This document shows, one piece after another, positions 29,532 to 36,054 of a stretch of 64,000 nucleotides of DNA. Below the pieces are notes generated by a model. That model ran no database searches, was not told where the DNA came from, and saw nothing but the letters and a program-made list of their open reading frames with translations. Each line of letters opens with the position of its first letter. Position 1 is the stretch's first letter. The translations under genes and the position numbers were made by a program. This DNA is from Curvibacter microcysteis (lineage in GTDB: Bacteria; Pseudomonadota; Gammaproteobacteria; Burkholderiales; Burkholderiaceae_C). The stretch lies in assembly GCF_028649455.1 (NCBI RefSeq), contig NZ_JAQSIO010000002.1:248001-312000 (forward strand). The letters are read 5' to 3'.

Positions 29532-30358
29532 GCTGCGACTCCTTCCGGGAATGGAACAGCACCGCGGTACAGCGCCTGGTGCACGTCTCCAACGGTCAAA
29601 GGCTCATTGCCCGACATGTTCCCCATCAGCACGGAATTCAGATCCTTGATCCGTACGCCGATCGAGCGCAGTTCTGCGCCATCCTCGGGAGGCAAATCAA
29701 GTTCACGGCTACGGCGAATCAGTTGAAGTGCAGCCCCTTCAATGTCGAACGTCGCGTCCAAAAGCAAGACCCGGCCAAATTTGCTTTCTGCTGTCATCGG
29801 CGTTGCCTTGGTCACGAATTTTTGAAGTTGAGAGTCCTCTACTGGTGCTGTCAGCTTCATCAATGGAACTTCATGCGGCCCTGGCAGGTTGGCAGCAATT
29901 TGGGCCAGTTCGGCATCGTCGAAGCCTTCACGATTTTCAGTCAGTGTTACTGCTTCGATCGCGTTGAGCATCAACGTGTGAATCGATTGGCGATTTGGGC
30001 TATCCAAGTCAACCGCCTGGGCGCCGCGAATCATGCTGTCAGCGTCGTAAATTTGCTCGAGGACCAAGCTGCTGTCTCGAAGACCCTGCTCAATTTCGCG
30101 ACCTACCTGTTCGAAGTGGACCGAGATCAGGCGATCCAGTCGAGATGAGTAAATGTCCCTCCCATCGACAACATCTTCGACTTCCATGCCGGCCATTGCG
30201 AGGTCTGCCAGCTTGCGCAAGATACTTCGCATTATCAGCACCCACGCGGGCGGTGGCAGGGCCTCGTTAGCCGCCTGGGTACGGCGTCCAACCTGGGTTT
30301 TCACCTTGGTGGGTGTGGCCTTCTTTGCCTTTTCAGGCGCGGCTGTGCTATGTTCCAT
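29528..30358 (-). CDS. Unrecognised prophage protein, 276 aa
   Basis: No family was recognised. It has a basic Lys/Thr-rich first 30 residues, then helical segments (WVLIMRSILRKLADLAMAGM, RLDRLISVHFEQVGREIEQG) and a C-terminal region ending KDLNSVLMGNMSGNEPLTVG. The start at 30358 is preceded by AAAAGGA. It is the first of four coupled unknown genes that lead into xis and int. A dyad at 30397-30432 separates it from the Rha gene upstream. Confidence 0.75.
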   Translation of the reverse strand: MEHSTAAPEKAKKATPTKVKTQVGRRTQAANEALPPPAWVLIMRSILRKLADLAMAGMEVEDVVDGRDIYSSRLDRLISVHFEQVGREIEQGLRDSSLVLEQIYDADSMIRGAQAVDLDSPNRQSIHTLMLNAIEAVTLTENREGFDDAELAQIAANLPGPHEVPLMKLTAPVEDSQLQKFVTKATPMTAESKFGRVLLLDATFDIEGAALQLIRRSRELDLPPEDGAELRSIGVRIKDLNSVLMGNMSGNEPLTVGDVHQALYRGAVPFPEGVAA

Positions 30359-30396
30359 GGCACGATTCCTTTTCAGTAGATAGTTTTGGGATCACA

Positions 30397-30440
30397 GAAA
30401 CCCTTGAGCAGGTCAGAGCGCTCAGGGGTTTCGCCTTTTT
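30397..30440. terminator. Inverted repeat between Rha gene and the four-gene cassette
   Basis: GAAACCC-TTGAG (30397-30408) pairs with CTCAGGGGTTTC (30421-30432) with one bulge or mismatch. T-runs follow it only on the plus strand, so for the leftward transcript it is at best a weak terminator and may instead be an RNA structure that lets the chain be read through. Confidence 0.4.
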
Positions 30441-31246
30441 TACGCGGCATCTTTGCCTCGATTCGATGCACGTTGTTTACGGAGACGGCGACCCATGTCG
30501 AGGGGGATGGCTTCGCCGGGCACGGGCTTGAGTGATGGCTGGCTGAACTCAATCAGCATCTGGCCCTGGCGTTCGGCCACATACCGCCAGCACAACTCCG
30601 CCACCCCTTCGCGCATGGCCTTGTCGGCCATGTCGGGGTCGAACATCTTGGACTTCACGCCACCGACTTCGGCATGACCGTCGGTGTAGGCACCGCGCTT
30701 CACCAGCCAGCCGCTCAGCATCCGGGATGCATTCTTCAGCGGAGGTAAGCCGTGGCGCTTCCAGATCTGGCCAGCAGTCTCGCCGTGGCGCAGGCTGGTC
30801 TGGTTCTTGGACAGCTCGGCCTGGATCAGCTCGGGGATCATTGCCGCCAGCTCTTTGTGAACCACGGCCTTGACGATGCCGCCCACCTGGGACGCGACTG
30901 CTTGCGGCAGGGCGACGTTCTGCAGCTGCTGTTCCAGGGCCGTCATGTGGTCGAAGACCTTGGCCTGGATTTCGTAGCTGTAGGACATGGCCATCAGGCA
31001 GGCCTCGCGCTTGGGGAAGCGGTAGATGGGCGATTGGCGGGTTGCACCATTGCCAATGGTCACTGTGAGCATGTCCTTAAAGTTCAGGGCATGTTCTTCG
31101 CCCAGCACTTTTGGCACTTTTGCCATGAAGTTGTCATGGCGCAGCTCGGACTCGCCAGGCTTGCGCTGGCTGTTGATGAAGTCCACCAGTTCCAGGCTGG
31201 TCATCGTGACCGCCTCTGCGGGCCCCTTGAGGCTGACGATGTTCAT
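30440..31246 (-). CDS. Rha family phage regulatory protein
   Basis: This 268-residue protein has the Rha N-terminal module (VDFINSQRKPGESELRHDNF, then RQSPIYRFPKREACLMAMSY), and a C-terminal domain (IWKRHGLPPLKNASRMLSGW) of the antirepressor type. Rha proteins act in the lysis-lysogeny decision of lambdoid phages. It is coupled by a 4-base overlap to the small Arc-type gene upstream. A second, shorter Rha gene occurs at 49046. Confidence 0.85.
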   Translation of the reverse strand: MNIVSLKGPAEAVTMTSLELVDFINSQRKPGESELRHDNFMAKVPKVLGEEHALNFKDMLTVTIGNGATRQSPIYRFPKREACLMAMSYSYEIQAKVFDHMTALEQQLQNVALPQAVASQVGGIVKAVVHKELAAMIPELIQAELSKNQTSLRHGETAGQIWKRHGLPPLKNASRMLSGWLVKRGAYTDGHAEVGGVKSKMFDPDMADKAMREGVAELCWRYVAERQGQMLIEFSQPSLKPVPGEAIPLDMGRRLRKQRASNRGKDAA

Positions 31247-31431
31247 TGCTGATTTCCTTTCTGAGGGTTGGAAAGCTGTTGGGAGCGCTTGCTCTTGAAG
31301 GACTCGCGCAAACGGTGGAGAATTTCTGCGTTGAAGGTGCGGTCTGCCCCGTCTGCCGCCTCGTGAACTTGACGATGCAAGTCGGGAGGTATGCGAAGCG
31401 CGGTTTTGACGAAATCTGCTTGTGTTTTCAA
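31243..31431 (-). CDS. Small Arc-type DNA-binding regulator
   Basis: From a TTG at 31431, with GGAGG just upstream, this is a 62-residue protein; another TTG at 31488 would add 19 residues. The core QADFVKTALRIPPDLHRQVH followed by DRTFNAEILHRLRESF is an Arc/MetJ ribbon-helix-helix domain. It heads the leftward chain (Arc, Rha, four unknowns, xis, int). Its core is clearly related to the start of the divergent gene at 31523, so the two are probably paralogues acting on the shared spacer. Confidence 0.75.
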   Translation of the reverse strand: MKTQADFVKTALRIPPDLHRQVHEAADGADRTFNAEILHRLRESFKSKRSQQLSNPQKGNQQ

Positions 31432-31432
31432 T

Positions 31433-31523
31433 TTGCCTCCATCATGGAGATTTGATTCAAATGTACATTGCTTCCATGTTGGAGGCAATACTTGATGCGT
31501 TTGTGTGGACTATCATGGAGGCA
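31433..31523. promoter_or_regulatory. Operator region between divergent Arc-type genes
   Basis: The spacer repeats the element TGCCTCCA/TGGAGGCA. Site A (31433-31449) has arms CTCCA and TGGAG around TCA. Site B pairs TTGCTTCCA (31468-31476) with TGGAGGCAA (31480-31488), one mismatch. Site C is TGGAGGCA at 31516-31523, overlapping the ATG of the rightward gene. A separate perfect palindrome, ATTTGATTCAAAT, lies at 31450-31462. These are good candidate binding sites for the flanking ribbon-helix-helix proteins. Confidence 0.6.
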
Positions 31524-32251
31524 TGGCTACCAGCACCAAACAAACGGACTTTGTTAAGACAGCTTTGCGGCTGCCTCCTGAACTTCATGAGCAGGTGCAT
31601 GCAGCAGCTCAAAATTCAGGCCGAACGTACAACGCAGAGTTAGTGCACTGCATTGAGAAGGCCCTGAATCCTGGGCCAGATGCTGTTTCTGTGCATCTCG
31701 ACCCGAAGCTGCGGTACTTGGCTGAGATTGCCGCTCGAAAGAATCGACGAACCCTCGCTAGCCACATTGAGTGGGCCGTTGAGATCAGCCTCAGAGAGGT
31801 AGTTATTTACGCGGGTAGTGGCTACAACGGTGATCACTCCATCTCCGTTGCTGAGCGTGCCAATGATTTGTGGGATGTTGATGAATCTGAGCGTTTCATC
31901 AAACTCGCGATTCGACATCCAGAGCTTTTGACTTTGGAGGAGCAGGAGCGTTGGAAGATGCTGTCTGACGCTGATTTGCTGGCACCTGCCAGACTGCGAA
32001 ACCCAAACGGTCTGGTGGCGTGGAATTTCGGCCGCTTGGACGACGCGGTGTATCCGACCATTCGTCGCATTTGGCCTGACTTGTTGGCCGCACATGCAGC
32101 CGGCCCAGAACGGTCTCGTGAGTGGGTAGCATCCACTAGACTCGCGGTGCTTAATGGCAACATCTATCCGGGCTACCCGCCAAGTCCTGCTACCAGGAAG
32201 GCTGCTCGTCCATCGTCCGGCTTCGATGACATGGACGAGACCCCCTTTTAA
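31523..32251 (+). CDS. Arc-domain protein with long unknown C-terminal region
   Basis: This 242-residue protein begins with an Arc-type ribbon-helix-helix (TDFVKTALRLPPELHEQVHA, NSGRTYNAELVHCIEKAL) nearly identical in layout to the leftward protein at 31243. A second short segment (DPKLRYLAEIAARKNRRTLA) may be another ribbon-helix-helix. The remaining 140 residues are not recognised. The ATG at 31523 was chosen; GGAGG is too close for a normal ribosome-binding site, and a GTG at 31505 is the alternative. A perfect 9-base hairpin lies downstream at 32312. Confidence 0.75.
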   Translation: MATSTKQTDFVKTALRLPPELHEQVHAAAQNSGRTYNAELVHCIEKALNPGPDAVSVHLDPKLRYLAEIAARKNRRTLASHIEWAVEISLREVVIYAGSGYNGDHSISVAERANDLWDVDESERFIKLAIRHPELLTLEEQERWKMLSDADLLAPARLRNPNGLVAWNFGRLDDAVYPTIRRIWPDLLAAHAAGPERSREWVASTRLAVLNGNIYPGYPPSPATRKAARPSSGFDDMDETPF

Positions 32252-32311
32252 TGTCGGTTTCTTTCGGTTCATGCAGCGAAGTTTCCGGCTTCTCCGAAAA
32301 AATTGCGACGC

Positions 32312-32332
32312 ACTGAAAAGGCACTTTTCAGT
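32312..32332. repeat. Perfect inverted repeat between convergent genes
   Basis: ACTGAAAAG (32312-32320) and CTTTTCAGT (32324-32332) pair perfectly around GCA. It lies between the converging genes ending at 32251 and 32353. There is no T-run, so it may end transcription only weakly. Confidence 0.45.
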
Positions 32333-32352
32333 TACTTGAAATGTGTTGGTGC

Positions 32353-32934
32353 TCATGACTGCACCCCCGCCAGTCGCTCGATAACAGGCCGTTCCCGGTA
32401 GTCCCCAAAGGCTCCACCGAAGAACTCATTGGCGCCCTCGTGGACCGCGCGATCCAGTTTGGAGCTGGTCTTCAGTGCGTTCATGAACGCCATGGTGTGA
32501 CACCACTTCAAGGGCTTGATCTCGATACCGTCGTGTTTGGTGGCTGAGTTCTCGAGGTCGAGGACTGCTATGAGGTGAATGGCTTTGTCGCCGTACTTGG
32601 TGATTTCCGGCGTGTCCCACTCGGCCGTGTTGGCGCCCAGGACATTCAGGATCAGCTCGCGGGGAACGCCTGCTTCATCGATCGCCGCGCACAGCGACAT
32701 GAGGCGCTGACCATCCTCAATAAGGGCAAATTCCACGTCGACGATCTCGATCTTGATCTTGGCGATCGCGGCGTCAACCAGCTCGACTTTCCCAAGCTGG
32801 CCCAGGGCTCGGAACACGTCTTTTCGCCTAGTCAGATCAGCGACCTTGGAGCGGTATTGCTGGCGTACCGTGATCAGCAGCCTCGCAGACAGCTTCAGGC
32901 GCGCCAGGTCGCGTAGCAGAATGTCATGGTTCAC
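32353..32934 (-). CDS. Unrecognised prophage protein, 193 aa
   Basis: No family was recognised. It is a soluble protein with a basic helical N-terminus (ARLKLSARLLITVRQQYRSK) and later LELIL-type and EIKPLKWCHTMAFMNALKTS segments. The GTG start at 32934 overlaps the stop of a 40-residue gene (GTGA), so translation is coupled. It is the last gene of a leftward three-gene unit. Confidence 0.7.
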   Translation of the reverse strand: MNHDILLRDLARLKLSARLLITVRQQYRSKVADLTRRKDVFRALGQLGKVELVDAAIAKIKIEIVDVEFALIEDGQRLMSLCAAIDEAGVPRELILNVLGANTAEWDTPEITKYGDKAIHLIAVLDLENSATKHDGIEIKPLKWCHTMAFMNALKTSSKLDRAVHEGANEFFGGAFGDYRERPVIERLAGVQS

Positions 32935-33053
32935 AGCACCGCTCTCCGGCTACGCCAAACCAGGCCCGCAGCCCAGCGCACGGATTGAACAGGGCCAGCA
33001 CCAGTGCTGCGGCGCATCTTGGCCAGGCGATAGAGTAGGGTTACCTGGTTCAT
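32931..33053 (-). CDS. Small basic prophage protein, 40 aa
   Basis: This short frame (MNQVTLLYRLAKMRRSTGAG ...) has 7 Arg and Lys in 40 residues and no recognised family. It is supported by its position: its ATG overlaps the stop of the upstream Arc-type gene (ATGA at 33050-33053), and its stop overlaps the GTG of the downstream gene. Both junctions are exact, which is unlikely by chance. Confidence 0.55.
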   Translation of the reverse strand: MNQVTLLYRLAKMRRSTGAGPVQSVRWAAGLVWRSRRAVL

Positions 33054-33250
33054 TTGACGACCTCCTTTGCATCGGTGGTAGGACTGCCCTGGCAAACGTT
33101 CCCAGCATCCAATTGGCGGCTTGTCTCGAGCCGGAATAGAACCTCGCTGTTGACGGATCGAAATGATTCCTTTGCCTTCACGCGGAGGTAAGCCTCCAGA
33201 TCAATGGAGGGACGAATCTGAATAGGTGACCTCTGGGTCGGCTTGCTCAT
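33050..33250 (-). CDS. Small Arc-type regulator, 66 aa
   Basis: From the ATG at 33250, with AAGGA 8 bases upstream, the protein is SKPTQRSPIQIRPSIDLEAY followed by SFRSVNSEVLFRLE, a ribbon-helix-helix domain. The frame upstream to 33310 is not used. It heads the three-gene leftward unit and is divergent from an XRE regulator across an operator-like region. Confidence 0.75.
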   Translation of the reverse strand: MSKPTQRSPIQIRPSIDLEAYLRVKAKESFRSVNSEVLFRLETSRQLDAGNVCQGSPTTDAKEVVK

Positions 33251-33268
33251 ACAATCATCCTTGGTATC

Positions 33269-33332
33269 GAACAGTATTGAACAGTAGATTTTTTGTAGTT
33301 TAACTATCAATTTCTACTTGTCAATACTGTTC
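33269..33332. promoter_or_regulatory. Operator and leftward promoter between Arc-type and XRE genes
   Basis: GAACAGTATTGA (33269-33280) and TCAATACTGTTC (33321-33332) form a perfect 12-base inverted repeat 40 bases apart, with an extra GAACAGT at 33279-33285. A leftward promoter, TTGACA at 33319-33324 and TAAACT at 33297-33302 with a 16-base spacer, overlaps one arm. Binding at the arms could block transcription in both directions. Confidence 0.65.
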
Positions 33333-33352
33333 ATGACTATTTGGAGTGATGA

Positions 33353-33931
33353 ATGGATGGAGATTTCCCGCAGCGGCTGATCAAGGCCAGGGCTGGTCAT
33401 GGCTGGTCACAGGCAGATTTAGCTGAGGTAAGTGGAGTTGCGGCAGCCCAGATATCGCGGTACGAGCTTGGCCGCAGCAGGCCAAGGTCAGAAGTCATTG
33501 CGCGACTGGCGAAGGCTATGGCAGTGAGTTTTGACTGGCTTGCCAATGCGCGGGGCGACATTGATGTGGACGCTGAGGTGCCAGCCTACCCCGGCTCGCA
33601 AACTCTTGTGCACACGTTTGAGCTATCAGAAGATGATGAGCTGTATCGCGCACTTGCGGTCATTGCAAAGCATCACGGCGTGACTATCGAGATGGCTGCG
33701 AAGATTGGCTTGCGGCAAGCGGCGGAGCATTTGGCGTCGAAATTGGAGCAAGAGGGTGTTTCGAGCCAAGAGCAAGAGACGGCTCGGCTCCTTCGAGTTC
33801 TCACCTTGGAACCTCCCCTGCCCGCGGCTGAATCACCGCTTCATCAGCTACCCCTTCCAACTAACGCCACCCGAAAGCATGAGCGGAAGGGCCCATCCCG
33901 CCCCCCGAACGCAGGGAAGCCGAAGGGGTGA
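33353..33931 (+). CDS. XRE family transcriptional regulator
   Basis: This 192-residue protein has a classical HTH_3 domain at residues 8-65 (GWSQADLAEVSGVAAAQISR, YELGRSRPRSEVIARLAKAM). A middle segment (LYRALAVIAKHHGVTIEMAA) looks like a second small helical domain, and the last 45 residues are low-complexity Pro/Lys. It is divergent from the Arc-type operon. It is one of two HTH regulators in the prophage besides the CI/Cro pair at 35331-36053. Confidence 0.85.
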   Translation: MDGDFPQRLIKARAGHGWSQADLAEVSGVAAAQISRYELGRSRPRSEVIARLAKAMAVSFDWLANARGDIDVDAEVPAYPGSQTLVHTFELSEDDELYRALAVIAKHHGVTIEMAAKIGLRQAAEHLASKLEQEGVSSQEQETARLLRVLTLEPPLPAAESPLHQLPLPTNATRKHERKGPSRPPNAGKPKG

Positions 33932-33983
33932 CACTTCCAGTCTCCCCTGGCTATGATGTGTCAAACATCTTCAGGGGGATTTC

Positions 33984-34199
33984 GTGGCTACACCGCAGGA
34001 CGCGTTTAAAGAACTGCTTTCACTTTTGGATTCGCCCACCACGCCGTTGGATTTACGCGTGGCCGCGGCCGATGGGCTTGGCACGATTGGCGGCGAAGTG
34101 GCAAGGGAAGCATTGTTGAAAATCTTGCAGTCAAAAACGCAAGCGCTTGCGCTTCGATCGGCTGCGGCCCGAGCGATTGCCCATGCCTATCGCCAATGA
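33984..34199 (+). CDS. Small HEAT-repeat-like protein, 71 aa
   Basis: The GTG start at 33984 has AGGGGGA upstream. The sequence holds a two-helix motif of HEAT/PBS-lyase type (LDLRVAAADGLGTIGGEVAR, EALLKILQ, LALRSAAARAIAHAYR). Its partner is unknown. It is coupled by an ATGA overlap to the 97-residue gene that follows, so the two probably act together. Confidence 0.6.
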   Translation: MATPQDAFKELLSLLDSPTTPLDLRVAAADGLGTIGGEVAREALLKILQSKTQALALRSAAARAIAHAYRQ

Positions 34200-34489
34200 C
34201 TAGGCCAGGCGGTCGCTTTGCTGGCGGCGTGGAGATCTCAGTTGGATCTAGTGTCATCCGGCTTGTTGTACGGAAGATCACACCTCATGACTTCAACTGG
34301 ATGGCGGATGTTCGAATCCGTTTGAAAGGAAGGCCATTCAGCGAGGAAATTGGGATGCCGAACACCGAAAGCAGTGCTGAATCTATCGCTCAAGCGTTAC
34401 GTTCGGCGCTGTCGTTCTTTGAGAGCTGCGGGATCCTGCTCAGCCCTGAGCAGCGAACTGAACTTGAAGGCGCGCTCGTGGTTTCGTGA
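34196..34489 (+). CDS. Unrecognised prophage protein, 97 aa
   Basis: No family was recognised. It has a beta-rich first half (VEISVGSSVIRLVVRKITP, DFNWMADVRIRLKG) and a helical end (IAQALRSALSFFESCGILLS). The start overlaps the stop of the HEAT-like gene by 4 bases. Confidence 0.65.
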   Translation: MTRPGGRFAGGVEISVGSSVIRLVVRKITPHDFNWMADVRIRLKGRPFSEEIGMPNTESSAESIAQALRSALSFFESCGILLSPEQRTELEGALVVS

Positions 34490-34544
34490 TCTACCTCGCC
34501 ATACCTGGCTTGAACATCTCGCGCCCAGGCACCACACTGGGCCC

Positions 34545-34742
34545 ATGAACCAGACTGACGTAATGCTCAGGATCGTGGACATGGAGGCCGTGGGTGGTGC
34601 GGCGTCGCCTGAGGACGCCATCTCGTTCGTGGCGGAGCTGATCAACCGCCTGGACCCTGTCAGAGACAGCTACGAATCGGATGTGTACGCCTTGCTGAGG
34701 GTCGGGGCTTGCATCTGGGCCATGGGCAAGCGGCAGGCGTAA
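34545..34742 (+). CDS. Small unrecognised protein, 65 aa
   Basis: The ATG at 34545 gives an acidic, mostly helical protein (MNQTDVMLRIVDMEAVGGAA, ISFVAELINRLDPV). The frame is open upstream to 34350 but that region overlaps the previous gene. No family was recognised. Confidence 0.45.
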   Translation: MNQTDVMLRIVDMEAVGGAASPEDAISFVAELINRLDPVRDSYESDVYALLRVGACIWAMGKRQA

Positions 34743-34763
34743 AAAAGCCCGCGCTGGGCGGGC
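34741..34763 (-). terminator. Terminator of the leftward HEPN-like gene
   Basis: Read leftward, GCCCGC (34758-34763) pairs with GCGGGC (34747-34752) and is followed by six T. It lies 25 bases after the stop at 34788. Confidence 0.8.
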
Positions 34764-34787
34764 AGGGCCGGGCAAAATTGCGTGGAT

Positions 34788-35168
34788 CTACTGCAGTTGC
34801 GAAAGCCTTTTGGCATTCGCACATGCTTGTGCCGCATCGTTGGCGCTCATAGGGCCAGCAAGGTTGTAGTCCGCAAGATGGCGCTGGCCTCGCATCACTT
34901 CGAGCACGCCGGCAGCGACGCGGGATGCTTTCTTCTGTTCCTGACTCAACTCTGGTGCTGGGTTACGGAGTTGATTGATCACTTGCTGATGCACGCCACC
35001 AGCGGGGCCGGCATTTGAACCAGGTGCTGGCAAGTGGGCATGCCATGTTTTGCTGACATGGTATGCGTAATAGTAGGCTCTGCTCACGGCTGAGCGATGA
35101 GCAGCCTCGCCTTCTTGGGTCGCCAATTTCTCTGCGAGCGAGAGCAACTCTTCGACTTGAATTGCCAT
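34788..35168 (-). CDS. HEPN-like protein, 126 aa
   Basis: This helical protein contains HRSAVSRAYYYAYHVSKTWH and a later QRHLADYNLAG, the pattern of the HEPN superfamily group usually written SRAYYAAFH ... ADY. HEPN proteins include RNases and toxins of defence and toxin-antitoxin systems, but a clear R-x4-6-H catalytic motif is not evident, so an RNase role is not shown. It follows a 43-residue frame by 2 bases and has its own terminator. Confidence 0.6.
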   Translation of the reverse strand: MAIQVEELLSLAEKLATQEGEAAHRSAVSRAYYYAYHVSKTWHAHLPAPGSNAGPAGGVHQQVINQLRNPAPELSQEQKKASRVAAGVLEVMRGQRHLADYNLAGPMSANDAAQACANAKRLSQLQ

Positions 35169-35170
35169 GG

Positions 35171-35302
35171 TCAGTGAGCCTTCATCCCTTGGAAGGTGAC
35201 GGAAAGACCAGGCTTGTCGAGATCGCGGTCGACAAGGGTGCTAGCCAACTCAAAATTCATGTCACTGGCCTCTTCAGGTGAGACGTGAATCCTGTAGATC
35301 AT
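35171..35302 (-). CDS. Possible 43-aa protein between repressor and HEPN-like gene
   Basis: The frame MIYRIHVSPEEASDMNFELA ... TFQGMKAH starts at an ATG at 35302, with GGGA 6 bases before it, and stops 2 bases before the HEPN-like start. The composition looks coding and no other gene fills the gap. It could be a partner of the HEPN-like protein; no family was recognised. Confidence 0.4.
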   Translation of the reverse strand: MIYRIHVSPEEASDMNFELASTLVDRDLDKPGLSVTFQGMKAH

Positions 35303-35330
35303 CAAGATCCCAAGTTGTTCAGGGGCTTCG

Positions 35331-35789
35331 TCAATGATGTGGAAACTCGAAGTCTCCGACCACCTCGGTCAGCAAGTCTTCTACGGCCCTCCAAGCGCGC
35401 TCGTTAGACGGTGAATTGCCGGCCACGTTCAGCGTACTCAAGAGCAGGGTGCGTAGGTCTGGTGACGCCGCCTTGAAGGCCTGTCGCAAGAACTGAGCAG
35501 TCTGCGCAGCGCCCTGCTGTACTGGCACTTCACTGGCATCAGACCGAACCAGCGCTAGCGAGCGCGGTTGGCCCGCATTCTTTTCCCCCATGCCATCGGC
35601 AAGCCATGAAGCCGACACCCCGAGGAAATCAGCCGCGCGGCTGTTGTTTGCTGCCGTGAAGCTGTTGGTGTCGCCAATCAGCACCTTGCGGCATGCCTGG
35701 TAGGAGATGCCTAGGGCATCGGCTAGCGCTTGCGTCTTCACGCCTGCGTCTCGCATGGCCTCAGCGAGTCTGTCTTTGTAGGTAACCAT
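35331..35789 (-). CDS. CI-type prophage repressor
   Basis: From the ATG at 35789 this is a 152-residue protein. The N-terminal 60 residues form an HTH of the lambda-repressor type (KTQALADALGISYQACRKVL, AADFLGVSASWLADG). The C-terminal half is short and does not show a LexA-like Ser/Lys autocleavage site, so induction may not use RecA-driven self-cleavage. It is divergent from a Cro/YdaS-like gene, which identifies the main lysogeny switch. Confidence 0.85.
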   Translation of the reverse strand: MVTYKDRLAEAMRDAGVKTQALADALGISYQACRKVLIGDTNSFTAANNSRAADFLGVSASWLADGMGEKNAGQPRSLALVRSDASEVPVQQGAAQTAQFLRQAFKAASPDLRTLLLSTLNVAGNSPSNERAWRAVEDLLTEVVGDFEFPHH

Positions 35790-35858
35790 GGTTGTGATTT
35801 TGCCAGATGGGAACATAATTTAATGGACCTATAGTTGCTTTTGTGGTTCAATATCCAC
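35790..35858. promoter_or_regulatory. CI/Cro intergenic control region
   Basis: The 69-base spacer is AT-rich (GGAACATAATTTAATGGACC, then TATAGTTGCTTTTGTGG). It must hold the promoters and operators of both genes. A GTGG ... CCAC dyad flanks TTCAATAT just before the Cro start. No unambiguous promoter pair was picked. Confidence 0.5.
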
Positions 35859-36053
35859 ATGAAAAAAATTGAAGCGATTGAACTGTTGGGTGGAACGATG
35901 GCGGATGCCGCAAGGGCAATCGGCATCTCACATCAGTCGGTCCAGAAATGGCCTGACGTCTTGTCTAACCGCATTCGTGACCGTGTCCACGCGGTGCTCT
36001 ACCGGCAGTCGGTAGCAGCAAAGGCAGCGCCGTCTCGTAAGAAGGCCAAATGA
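35859..36053 (+). CDS. Cro/YdaS-like regulator, 64 aa
   Basis: The ATG at 35859 gives a short protein with MKKIEAIELLGGTMADAARA and IGISHQSVQKWPDVLSNRI, the sequence style of YdaS/Cro antirepressors: a helix-turn-helix with Trp-Pro after the recognition helix. It is the first rightward gene after the repressor and likely opens lytic development. Confidence 0.8.
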   Translation: MKKIEAIELLGGTMADAARAIGISHQSVQKWPDVLSNRIRDRVHAVLYRQSVAAKAAPSRKKAK

Positions 36054-36054
36054 C

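Noticed and set aside
30752-31252. A 166-codon plus-strand frame
   Set aside because: It is the antisense shadow of the Rha gene.
31243-32251. The divergent Arc-type pair as a toxin-antitoxin system
   Set aside because: The genes are divergent and both carry DNA-binding domains; no toxin fold is visible. A regulatory switch fits better.
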